Positions 1-7,352 of a stretch of DNA of 34,324 bases are shown here, one piece after another (within the stretch, counting starts at the first letter, position 1; every line of letters starts with the position of its first letter). The notes below the pieces were generated by a model that worked only from the letters and a program-made list of their open reading frames with translations, ran no database searches and had not been told where the DNA came from. This stretch comes from Myxococcales bacterium (GTDB lineage: Bacteria; Myxococcota_C; UBA6777). A program made the translations under genes and the position numbers. The DNA is taken from the NCBI GenBank assembly GCA_027005175.1, contig JALTMC010000836.1:1-34324 (forward strand), read 5' to 3'.

Positions 1-544
1 TGCAGGGAGCACCGATATCACCACCTTCCTGGCATTGCTTCTTTTTGGGATCACATGCCAAACCACGCTGACAGTCTTCCGTTTTGCTACATGCTTCTCC
101 AAGGGCTTTGGTTCCAGGTTTTCCCGTATCACCACAGCGACCCTTTGCATCGCATACCAAAGGTGCCTTACAGCCTTTGGTGTCGAGACATGGCTCTCCA
201 TTTCCCAGCGGCTCCAAGCACTTTTGACCTGAGCATCGCTCTTTGCCACTGCAATCACCGTCTTTTTCGCAGGACTTGCCTTTCAGTTGACACTTCTTCT
301 CGACGCACTTAAGCCCTTTCTCACACTCTGAGTCCTTGGTACACGGTGTGTTTTCGGTGCTGCCTGAAGCACATCTTTCATTCACACATTTGAGGCTATC
401 TTTGCAGTCGGAACCAAAAATACAAGGGGCACCCGGATCTCCTAGCTCTTTGCCACAGGCAGGAATGCCAATGATTAACCCTGTGAAAAGGAAGACCAAA
501 AGACCTCGTCCTATTCTCGTACTTGGCGTTGACTTCAACATCAT
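1..544 (-). CDS. Cys-rich repeat lipoprotein, C-terminus beyond window
   Basis: An open frame runs leftward from ATG 544 off the window edge (181 codons seen). AAGGAAAG precedes two adjacent ATGs. The N-terminus is a lipoprotein signal: short basic region, hydrophobic stretch GLLVFLFTGLIIG, and lipobox IPAC with the lipidated Cys at residue 30. The rest is a series of short Cys-rich units of the kind C-x5-C-x4-L-x-C-x4-C (for example CTKDSECEKGLKCVEKKC), rich in Lys, Gly and Asp. Such Dickkopf-like Cys repeats are common in surface lipoproteins of Myxococcota, and the NHL lipoprotein at 13503-15017 starts with similar units. The protein is probably anchored in the outer membrane with disulfide-bonded modules facing outward. 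Its function is unknown. Start and lipoprotein status are fairly sure; the family is assigned by pattern only. Confidence 0.8.
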   Translation of the reverse strand, partial: MMLKSTPSTRIGRGLLVFLFTGLIIGIPACGKELGDPGAPCIFGSDCKDSLKCVNERCASGSTENTPCTKDSECEKGLKCVEKKCQLKGKSCEKDGDCSGKERCSGQKCLEPLGNGEPCLDTKGCKAPLVCDAKGRCGDTGKPGTKALGEACSKTEDCQRGLACDPKKKQCQEGGDIGAPC

Positions 545-983
545 TCTTTCCTTTTGCTGTACATCATAGAAAGCAAGACAAATAGGAGGTTTTCCTGTTG
601 TATCGCTCTCACTGCATTTCTTACGCAGCGTCACTGTATGACCTAGAAATAGGCGATTTCGTCTCGTCAAGCAAGAAAGCTCTGTAGAGAGAGCCCGTAT
701 TGTTCTAACGAAACCCCCGACATGCTATGGTGCTGGGCCGGGTCGCATTCGGTACCGCGTACCCCCGCAACAAGGAGGTTTAAGCAGCCCGCGATATAGG
801 TAAAGGCAGGTGCTTTAGCTATCATAGCTATGAGTGTTCTCTATTATCGCAATCGTCTTTTTCCCTTGACATGGCTGCTTTTGTATTCAGAAGGGGCTCT
901 CCTACTCTCTTGACCACTTACAAATAGAGGTGTAGACTCTTGAGTTGATTGCTTTTGTTGGAGTCTATGAAGAGTTATGAACA
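545..983. other. 439-bp intergenic region between divergent genes
   Basis: I see no convincing gene here. It separates the leftward Cys-rich lipoprotein from the rightward Rpn nuclease. From about 721 to 830 it is more GC-rich and structured than its surroundings: GGTAC-CGC-GTACC forms a small hairpin near 750, an AAGGAGG-like purine tract sits near 773-779, and a 15-base odd palindrome (TAGCTAT-C-ATAGCTA) occupies 816-830. The 11-mer CATGCTATGGT at 721 also occurs in the long palindrome at 3881-3937. A small RNA is possible, but it matches no family I can name. Confidence 0.4.
910..938 (+). promoter_or_regulatory. Candidate sigma70-type promoter for the Rpn nuclease gene
   Basis: TTGACC (910-915), a 17-bp spacer and TAGACT (933-938) match the -35/-10 consensus at 5/6 and 4/6. 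The -10 box ends about 45 bp before the ATG at 984. Prediction by eye only. Confidence 0.35.
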
Positions 984-1955
984 ATGCCTGAAGAGCTACT
1001 TTCTCCCAAAGTTGACTTTGTGTTCAAAGCCTTATTTGGGCAAGAACACAGCAAGCCTATGTTGATCAGCTTGCTCAATGCAGTGCTGGAACGAACCGAT
1101 GATGACTTGATCATTGAAGTGGAACTCCTCACTCCAGAGTTGGGTAAACAAAGCCTCTTGGCGAAAGGTCCTGTTCTGGATATACGAGCGAAAGATCAGC
1201 TTGCTCGTATCTTTGATATTGAGATTCAGTGCCAATGGCATACGATGTTTCGAGAGAGAATGGTCTACTACTGGGCGCAGATTTTTGGTAACCAACTTAG
1301 AGTCGGGCATGATTATGACAAACTCCGACCTGTACTCTCCATTGTGTTTACCGATTTTAAGATGTTCGCAGAGATTGATAGATACCATACTTGCTGGATG
1401 TGGCAAGAAAGAGAAGCAGGAGTAACCCTGACTGATATGGGGCAGATTCATTTCATTGAGCTTCCCAAATTTACGGCGGAAGTGTCTGATGTGGCAGATC
1501 CGTTGGAAAAGTGGGTCTTCTTTTTAAAGGAGGGTGACAAGATGAGTCCAGAAATCGTAGAGAAATGGAAAGATGAGAACTACAGGAAGGCTCTTGAGGA
1601 GTTAGAGCGGCTGAGTCAAGATCCGGCTATGCGTATGGAATATGATTCCAGGATGAGGATGCATCGTGATTACTATTCAGGAATGGCCCTCTCTTATAAG
1701 GAAGGGTTGCGAGAGGGTGAGGAGATCGGGGAAAAAAGAGGGGAAGAAAGAGGCAAGCAAGAAGGTCTTTCTATTTTAGAAGCAGGGCTGAGAGAAGCGA
1801 TTTGCTCTATCGCCCAACAACGTTTTCCCCGAATACGAAAAACCACTCTTGAGCGACTTGATCTTCTCAACCACGATGAACTACAACAACTTCTTAAACA
1901 AATATTTGACTTTGAAGACGTCGCTGCTTTTCGTAACTCTCTTCCCAAGGCATAA
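984..1955 (+). CDS. Rpn family recombination-promoting nuclease / PD-(D/E)XK transposase-like protein
   Basis: 323 aa. The N-terminus has the family hallmark SPKVDFVFKALFG (residues 7-19). A nuclease core follows, with an Asp in VLDIRAKD and the paired E-x-Q of IFDIEIQCQW, then RMVYYWAQIF. This is the PD-(D/E)XK pattern of Rpn/PDDEXK_2 proteins, which promote RecA-independent recombination or act in phage defence in other bacteria. After the nuclease domain (to about 215) comes a charged segment rich in Glu, Gly and Arg (240-262), probably helical, and a C-terminal helical tail like that of many Rpn proteins (RFPRIRKTTLERLDLL). There is no signal peptide, so it should be cytoplasmic. The upstream ribosome site is weak. 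It ends 10 bp from the convergent HEAT gene with no terminator between them. Family call is firm; the biological role is not. Confidence 0.85.
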   Translation: MPEELLSPKVDFVFKALFGQEHSKPMLISLLNAVLERTDDDLIIEVELLTPELGKQSLLAKGPVLDIRAKDQLARIFDIEIQCQWHTMFRERMVYYWAQIFGNQLRVGHDYDKLRPVLSIVFTDFKMFAEIDRYHTCWMWQEREAGVTLTDMGQIHFIELPKFTAEVSDVADPLEKWVFFLKEGDKMSPEIVEKWKDENYRKALEELERLSQDPAMRMEYDSRMRMHRDYYSGMALSYKEGLREGEEIGEKRGEERGKQEGLSILEAGLREAICSIAQQRFPRIRKTTLERLDLLNHDELQQLLKQIFDFEDVAAFRNSLPKA

Positions 1956-1965
1956 GAGCAGACGG

Positions 1966-3810
1966 TCATCCATGATTTTTGCGGGTGGATTTCTTGTGTT
2001 TGTGTCCTTTGTGTTTCGTGGGCTTCTTTCTTTTGGGTTGGAGGCGTTTGGTTGCATAGGCTACAGCACGGCGTACTGAGAGGCTGGGATCTTTTTGAAG
2101 GGTTTTGAGTGCTTTGAGGATCTTTTTACGAATGTAGTTTCGGATCTTGCCTACGTGAGCGAGAGTATAGGCAGCTTGGGTACGAAGCTCGGGGTCGGGT
2201 GATTGTAAAGTCTTTGTGATGATTCGAATGGCTCGTCGAGAGCGGGGTGCGAGCTGTTGGAGTGTTTTGAGTGCGTCGAGAGAGAACTCGTCGTCTTTCT
2301 TTTTGAGTAGGCGTGTGAGGGCTTTGACGCCGCGTCGAGAGCCGATACGAGCCAGTGCCCGAATGACAGCATGTTTGACGGTGGTATCTTTCTCTCGTCG
2401 GAGTCGTCGGCTCAGGGAGCGGGCGGCTTTGCGAGCTTTTCGGCCAAATCTCCCCAAGGCTCGGACCACAGCGAGTCTGATCCCTGCGTGGTCATCCCGA
2501 AGGTTTCGACGAAACGCAGTGACGGACCAGCGTTGGAGTCCAATACGGACAAGTGTCTTAATCGCAGCGAGACGGACTTCGATACGTTTGTCTTTGTACA
2601 ACAGTCTGACAAGGGCAGGGACTGCTTTACGGGATTTCTTTCCCATTCGCCAGATATGAAGGGCTGTTTCCTCTCGAACCTGCCAGGAACGATCGCGACG
2701 TAGTCGTCGGATTAATCCATAGATCGCTTGTTGTGCTTGCATTCTACACAAGGCATGAACTGCCGCAAGCCGAACCTCTTCAGCGTTGTCACGAAGTCTA
2801 CGACGAAGAAGTCGGTGTGTTTGTTTTGCAGCACGTGGCCCCATTTGACCTAAAGCTTCGGCAGCATGGCGACGAACTTCAGCCTTTCTGGCCCGAAGTA
2901 ACTTCTTTAAGACAGGGATGATCTTGTTGCTTTGTTTGCCCAAAGCTTCCGAAGCAAGAGAGCGCACCGTTGCATCTTTGTCATACAAGGCGTCTAGCAG
3001 CTTTTGAATGACACGATTGTCGAGAGGCCCCATACGAATCAATGCCCACACGACACTGCGTCGAACGCCCTCACTGGTATCCTGAAATCGCTTGTTTAAA
3101 GCGGGAATGGTTTGTCTGGCTGACAGGCCGATATGTCCTAGGGCGCGAGCAGCAGCTTCCCTTACAGAGGGAGCTTGGGCGCTGAGATTTTTTTGCAAGA
3201 CAGGCAAGATCCGGGGCAAGGACACGGTGTATTGGGCTCCAATACGACCCAATGCATAGGTTGCGAAGCTTCGAGGTTTGGTGGCTTGCTTGCGAGCCAT
3301 CTGAAGTAAATTAGGTAGCACAAAGCGAGCGGCAGAACCCATTCTTGCGAAGGTGATCGCCATTTGGGCGCGGACCTCGGGATGAGGATCTTGTAGAGCT
3401 TTCTTCAGTCGAAAGATAAATGTCGCTGGGTGGGTTTTAAATCGGCCTAAAGCGATTGCGGCAAGGACACGAACCTTCACATCTTTGTCGCGGAGAACTC
3501 GCACCAGGGCGGGTATGATTCTTTTGTAATAGGAGCTTTGGTTGCCCAGGTATACCACTGCTTTGCGTCGAACATCTTTGCTTGGGTCTTGAAGGGCTTG
3601 GAGATGCCAGTTGATGACGGTGTCTTGAAACTCTGTCCATCGTCTTATTCGCTCTAAGGCTCGAATACGCGACCAGGCATCTGGGTTGTGTAGTTCGTCA
3701 ACCCATCGTTTAAACTTTTTGTCCTGGTCGGGCTTCTCCTGGCTGGCCCAGACGCTTCCCACACCAATACACCAAGCAGCGAGAAAGAGCATACTCCAAA
3801 AGCGCATCAT
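1966..3810 (-). CDS. Secreted HEAT-repeat protein (PBS-lyase-like HEAT repeats)
   Basis: About 614 aa from ATG 3810. The frame could extend 26 codons further upstream, but AAGGAGGT (3822-3829) lies 10 bases before ATG 3810 and the hydrophobic signal MMRFWSMLFLAAWCIGVGSVWA begins there. The mature part is almost entirely tandem HEAT repeats of about 36-40 residues, roughly 14-15 of them. Each carries the pattern D-x2-V-R-x2-A-x2-A-L-G-x-I/M-G, as in PBS lyase HEAT-like repeats. These fold into an alpha-solenoid used for protein binding; no lyase activity is implied. The protein is unusually Arg/Lys-rich and ends in a His/Lys tail. It is probably a periplasmic or surface scaffold. Its partner is unknown, and its neighbours give no clear hint. 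Confidence 0.8.
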   Translation of the reverse strand: MMRFWSMLFLAAWCIGVGSVWASQEKPDQDKKFKRWVDELHNPDAWSRIRALERIRRWTEFQDTVINWHLQALQDPSKDVRRKAVVYLGNQSSYYKRIIPALVRVLRDKDVKVRVLAAIALGRFKTHPATFIFRLKKALQDPHPEVRAQMAITFARMGSAARFVLPNLLQMARKQATKPRSFATYALGRIGAQYTVSLPRILPVLQKNLSAQAPSVREAAARALGHIGLSARQTIPALNKRFQDTSEGVRRSVVWALIRMGPLDNRVIQKLLDALYDKDATVRSLASEALGKQSNKIIPVLKKLLRARKAEVRRHAAEALGQMGPRAAKQTHRLLRRRLRDNAEEVRLAAVHALCRMQAQQAIYGLIRRLRRDRSWQVREETALHIWRMGKKSRKAVPALVRLLYKDKRIEVRLAAIKTLVRIGLQRWSVTAFRRNLRDDHAGIRLAVVRALGRFGRKARKAARSLSRRLRREKDTTVKHAVIRALARIGSRRGVKALTRLLKKKDDEFSLDALKTLQQLAPRSRRAIRIITKTLQSPDPELRTQAAYTLAHVGKIRNYIRKKILKALKTLQKDPSLSVRRAVAYATKRLQPKRKKPTKHKGHKHKKSTRKNHG

Positions 3811-3880
3811 ACCTGCTTTGACCTCCTTGTTGGGTTTGGACGGGTCTCTGCTCTCTTGCGATAAGGGAGCCTTACGGTAC

Positions 3881-3937
3881 GATACCATAGCATGAGGATT
3901 TACGAAAAAAGACCGTAAATCCTCATGCTATGGTATC
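3881..3937. repeat. Perfect 24-bp-arm palindrome (stem-loop) upstream of the HEAT gene
   Basis: Positions 3881-3904 are the exact reverse complement of 3914-3937, with a 9-base A-rich loop (3905-3913). No U-tract follows on either strand, so it is not a textbook terminator. It lies about 70 bp upstream of the HEAT start, between that gene and the array following ctaB. It could be a small palindromic mobile repeat or an RNA hairpin in the 5' leader. Confidence 0.85.
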
Positions 3938-3996
3938 TGCTATAGAAGGGGACTTTCGACCGGTGTTAACGGGCTTCTTCTCCTACTTGCAGAAAT

Positions 3997-4102
3997 TCAT
4001 GCTTTTGGGCTTGGTATGGAAGGACTGTCTCTGATAGGTGGTTCGAAGCTGTCATGCTTTTGGGCTTGGTATGGAAGGACTGTCTCTGATAGGTGGTTCG
4101 AA
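3997..4102. repeat. Tandem repeat, 55-bp period, two copies
   Basis: The 51-base segment at 3997-4047 recurs without visible mismatch at 4052-4102. It begins TCATGCTTTTGGGC and ends GGTGGTTCGAA. It is the promoter-distal part (relative to ctaB) of a composite array between the ctaB stop codon and the HEAT gene. Confidence 0.85.
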
Positions 4103-4164
4103 TCTGATTTCTATGCTTGAAACAGGTGGTTCGAATCTGATTTCTATGCTTGAAACAGGTGGTT
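4091..4164. repeat. Tandem repeat, 33-bp period, two full copies plus partial, abutting the ctaB stop codon
   Basis: Units at 4091-4123 and 4124-4156 are identical, and a partial third (AGGTGGTT) reaches 4164. The partial unit overlaps the ctaB stop codon (4163-4165), so the array starts at the end of the gene. The first bases of this unit are shared with the end of the 55-bp repeat. Confidence 0.85.
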
Positions 4165-5080
4165 AGAAGATGGTTCCCATGATCAAAGCTCCGAAGAGGA
4201 GGACGAGGTAGAGGAGGGTATGCAAGAAAAATCGTTTGGCTTGTTTCACAGGTTGAGTGCTCTGCAACCAAGAAAGGCAAGAGCCAAAGATCCAGCCTCC
4301 AAGCATAAGTGCGGGGGCTCCGTACCACCAACTCGCTTGCTGCCATGCGATGGGTAGAAGGCTTGCTAGAATCAGACCCAGGGTGAAAAGGAAGACGACA
4401 TATCGCGTCGCTTTCATCCCATATACACCTGTGAATGTTGGGATATTTGCTTTTGCATACTGAGATCGCAGTCCCATAGCAAGAGCGAGAGAGTGAACAA
4501 GTTGCCAAAAGATCATAATAATGAACAGAGAAGAGCCTTCGAGAGAGATACTGTTTGCGGCAGCGGTCCAGCCCATGAGAGCGGGAATTGCGCCAGGCAA
4601 TGTACCGATCACAAAGGCAAGTGAAGTGCGTTTTTTGAGGGGGGTGTAAATCAAAGTATAGCTAACATAAGCGAGCGCACACAAAAGACCTGTGAGAGGA
4701 TTGACAGCAAACCATAGAATCAAGAACCCTGAGAGGCCGAGTCCTAGGCCAGTAAGCAGAGCTGTACGAGGAGGCAATCGATGAGCAGGCAATGGACGAT
4801 TCTGGGTGCGCGGCATCATCGCGTCGGTATTTCTCTCCAAGAACATATTGAGCGCACAGGCACCTCCGACAGAGAGGCCTGTGCCGATCAAAGTTGCCAG
4901 GGTCAGCCACATCGAGATCGGAGTGGTTGCTAGCCAAAGACCTCCGCCAGCGGTCAGCACGGAAGAGAAAACAATCCCAGGCTTTGTTAATGCAATCACA
5001 TCACGAGTCCACTGTTTCACGGATGAACGTGAGGATGTGACATGGGTGGATGGGCTCAAAGAAGTTGTGTTCAATGCCAT
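4163..5080 (-). CDS. ctaB: Protoheme IX farnesyltransferase (heme O synthase)
   Basis: 305 aa, UbiA-family integral membrane prenyltransferase that adds a farnesyl group to heme b to give heme o. The signature N-x3-E-x3-D-x2-M-x-R-T is seen as NMFLERNTDAMMPRTQNRP, and a second conserved region lies around YTPLKKRTS. About nine hydrophobic segments are visible, which is the expected length and topology. ATG 5080 has GAGG six bases upstream and overlaps the end of the upstream cytochrome b fusion gene by 10 bp, so the two are probably translationally coupled. As the last gene of the respiratory cluster it should supply heme o (or the precursor of heme a) to the heme-copper enzyme encoded upstream. 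No ctaA for heme a synthesis is seen in the window. A repeat array begins at its stop codon. Confidence 0.93.
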   Translation of the reverse strand: MALNTTSLSPSTHVTSSRSSVKQWTRDVIALTKPGIVFSSVLTAGGGLWLATTPISMWLTLATLIGTGLSVGGACALNMFLERNTDAMMPRTQNRPLPAHRLPPRTALLTGLGLGLSGFLILWFAVNPLTGLLCALAYVSYTLIYTPLKKRTSLAFVIGTLPGAIPALMGWTAAANSISLEGSSLFIIMIFWQLVHSLALAMGLRSQYAKANIPTFTGVYGMKATRYVVFLFTLGLILASLLPIAWQQASWWYGAPALMLGGWIFGSCLSWLQSTQPVKQAKRFFLHTLLYLVLLFGALIMGTIF

Positions 5081-7164
5081 TGGAAACCTCGCACTTTGTT
5101 AAACAGAACCACTCTTCGGTAGGAGGGACGGAATCGGATGTTTCGCGATGTTTTGTAGTTCCATTCTTTGGAGTTCGGCGTGTCACTGATCTCGACACGT
5201 ACCTTGTGGAGACCTGCCTTCACCGGAACCCGTTCGATCGCAATACTGTTGCCATCTTCAAAGATGCCTTTGGGACGAAAGGAGCGTTGCGTGACGATCG
5301 CTCCGTCTACCCAAACACGCAGACGCACGGGAACACGTTTGCGCTGAACCTGCTTCATTCCACGCATATGTGGCAAGAGCTTTTCCTGTTCCTTTTTGGA
5401 TAAAGCCTTGGCTTTTATAAGCTGCCCTGGGTGTTTGAAGGATACAACCAGCATGGGGCGTTGGTCTGCCGCGCTCTGGTATGTTGCATCGCTGAGTCCC
5501 CATATCAGCCAGCCAAGCCCCATCAACACTACGATGGTCACGAGGCCAGCACCGATACGTTGGAAGGAGTCTTTTGGTGGTGCTTTTGTTTGTTCTCGAA
5601 AGGCCTTTGCTGTCTTTAAGAAAGCCTCGGGCTCGGAACGCTCAAAAGAGACGTGAAGCAGGGGTTTCCCATTCAACTTATCTTCGCGAAGTTGGGGCTC
5701 ACGTTTGCCTTCGATTCGTTGTGTGGTCCAGGTATCTCCAAGGCGACAGGCAGCATCGGGACCACAGCCCGCAACCAAAACCCCGTCTGCACCGTGACGA
5801 ATGGCTCTTTCGATGGTGAGCATATGAACCCAACCTGAGCATGGAACAGGACGTACACGGTACCCTGGTAGCTCATCACACAATCCTGTAACTTCATCGA
5901 CATGGAGAGAGCTTGCTGCAGATTCAGCGCAAACAAACGCCACCATCGGGGCATCCTTCTCTTTGGACTCATCCAGCCAACCGTCCATTTGTTTGCGTAC
6001 ATCAAGAGGCTCTAGCGCAGGAAATGTCACTCCATAAGAGTCGCATGAGCCAACACAAACCCCACACCCTACACATTTTGCAGGATCAACTTGCGCAAGC
6101 AGAGGATACTTGCCTTCTCTTGGAATCATGGAGATCGCGTTATAAGGGCAGTCTGTATAACATGCATTGCAAGCATTGCATCGAGAGGCGTTAATGACGG
6201 CAGCAGGGGCGCGTCGTCGGGCAAGCCACCATGGCATACTTAGAGCGATTAATGTTACTCCCATACTTAAGGCCCAAAGGGTGCCTCCTTGCAGTCGCTC
6301 TGTGAGATAAATGGGCAGCATATAGAACCAATCCATACCGAGGGTTGACGGCACAGCTTGCATCGCAGCGGGTTTGGATGAAAAAGCCGGAAAGAACAGT
6401 GAAATCGCGACAAGGCTTATACAAATTGCAACGGTCATCCGGGAGTTGGTGAGAAACCGCGACAAACTTAAACGAGTGATATGAATCCAGATCAGGACTG
6501 CGAAGACCAGAGGGATGAGCATATGAAAAAAGAAGATAATAAAGAACAGCAAGCTATTGACGCTGCTATTGACCAGAAAAGAACGAGAGAGAGGATCTGC
6601 AAAGATAGGCAAGACATCGAGAAGTTTGGATGTACCCACAGCGATTTGAGCGGCGCGATCATCCCAAACCAGCCAATATCCGGTCCAACCTACAAACCAC
6701 AAGGTCGCCATGGCAAGGATTCCTGTGATCCAGGCTAGCCATTGGGGGCCTGTTATTTTTCGGGCGAGGATAATCTGTATCGCATGCAGGAGTACAAATA
6801 ACATACAAGCGTCTGAGCTATACCTATGAAGAGAGCGTAGAAGTTGGGCTAGCCATGGAGACTGCTTCATCATCTCCAATGAAGTATAAGCTTTGTGTAC
6901 ACTGGGAACATACCAAAAGAGTAGCAGGACCCCTGTGATTGCGGCAATGATAAATGTGACATTGGCAATAGCACCCAACTGCGTTAAAGGGTGCAATGCC
7001 TCTGGAATCCATTTTCCAACCATGGTCCGAAGCCACAGCCAGCCGCGCTCCAAAAAGCGCAACACAGATTCTCCCCATACAAGGGTACCAGGTCGTGTCT
7101 GCTCTACTTTATGTTGCGAACGATGGACCATCCTATTTTCAGATGGTGCGACGACTTCTTTCAC
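5071..7164 (-). CDS. Cytochrome b / 2x[4Fe-4S] ferredoxin / MvhD-like fusion membrane protein
   Basis: 697 aa from GTG 7164 (GGGAG nine bases upstream). Domains in order. First, a cytochrome b N-terminal domain with TMs at about 65-90, 115-135, 143-162, 205-230 and 245-262; its two His pairs, H113/H127 and H214/H228 (each 14 apart), fit two b hemes. Second, another TM near 297-313. Third, a ferredoxin domain with C329-x2-C-x2-C-x3-CP and C364-x2-C-x2-C-x3-C. Fourth, a domain at about 405-485 resembling MvhD/FlpD hydrogenase-heterodisulfide-reductase delta subunits (PCSGWV, GADGVLVAGCGPDAACR; C412, C442, C467, C473). Fifth, a TM at 540-557 and a C-terminal soluble domain of about 140 residues, probably periplasmic and beta-rich. 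It likely passes electrons between quinol, a cytoplasmic Fe-S donor and the heme-copper enzyme. The partner and direction of flow are inference. Confidence 0.85.
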   Translation of the reverse strand: MKEVVAPSENRMVHRSQHKVEQTRPGTLVWGESVLRFLERGWLWLRTMVGKWIPEALHPLTQLGAIANVTFIIAAITGVLLLFWYVPSVHKAYTSLEMMKQSPWLAQLLRSLHRYSSDACMLFVLLHAIQIILARKITGPQWLAWITGILAMATLWFVGWTGYWLVWDDRAAQIAVGTSKLLDVLPIFADPLSRSFLVNSSVNSLLFFIIFFFHMLIPLVFAVLIWIHITRLSLSRFLTNSRMTVAICISLVAISLFFPAFSSKPAAMQAVPSTLGMDWFYMLPIYLTERLQGGTLWALSMGVTLIALSMPWWLARRRAPAAVINASRCNACNACYTDCPYNAISMIPREGKYPLLAQVDPAKCVGCGVCVGSCDSYGVTFPALEPLDVRKQMDGWLDESKEKDAPMVAFVCAESAASSLHVDEVTGLCDELPGYRVRPVPCSGWVHMLTIERAIRHGADGVLVAGCGPDAACRLGDTWTTQRIEGKREPQLREDKLNGKPLLHVSFERSEPEAFLKTAKAFREQTKAPPKDSFQRIGAGLVTIVVLMGLGWLIWGLSDATYQSAADQRPMLVVSFKHPGQLIKAKALSKKEQEKLLPHMRGMKQVQRKRVPVRLRVWVDGAIVTQRSFRPKGIFEDGNSIAIERVPVKAGLHKVRVEISDTPNSKEWNYKTSRNIRFRPSYRRVVLFNKVRGFQWH

Positions 7165-7352
7165 TCTCGTATTCTCCCTTCTTCTATGTAACAGGAAGGA
7201 TCATTGATCCAACAAATGTTACATCTTTCGGATTGGCACGCCAGCTTTACCGTGTCTTGGATGACTGGCATGTCAATCTTGTTGCGTTATCGATCCTACA
7301 TGGGTCCATGCTCTCTGATTCATGGCCCATCCAAAGGCAAACGGGTTGCTTA

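Noticed and set aside
721-815. Possible SRP RNA, because of the AAGCAGCC-like string near 782
   Set aside because: The conserved GGTCAGG...GGAAGGAAGCAGC core of domain IV is absent and the flanks do not pair as required.
2216-2921. Plus-strand open frames inside the HEAT-repeat gene
   Set aside because: They are the complement of the repetitive Arg-rich coding sequence and have no domain or ribosome site.
4091-4164. GGTTCGAATC motifs resembling a tRNA T-arm
   Set aside because: They recur in a tandem repeat and no acceptor, D-arm or anticodon stem surrounds them.
7165-7352. Possible small gene between the SCO and cytochrome b genes
   Set aside because: Only short frames with no ribosome site or recognisable membrane or signal segment.
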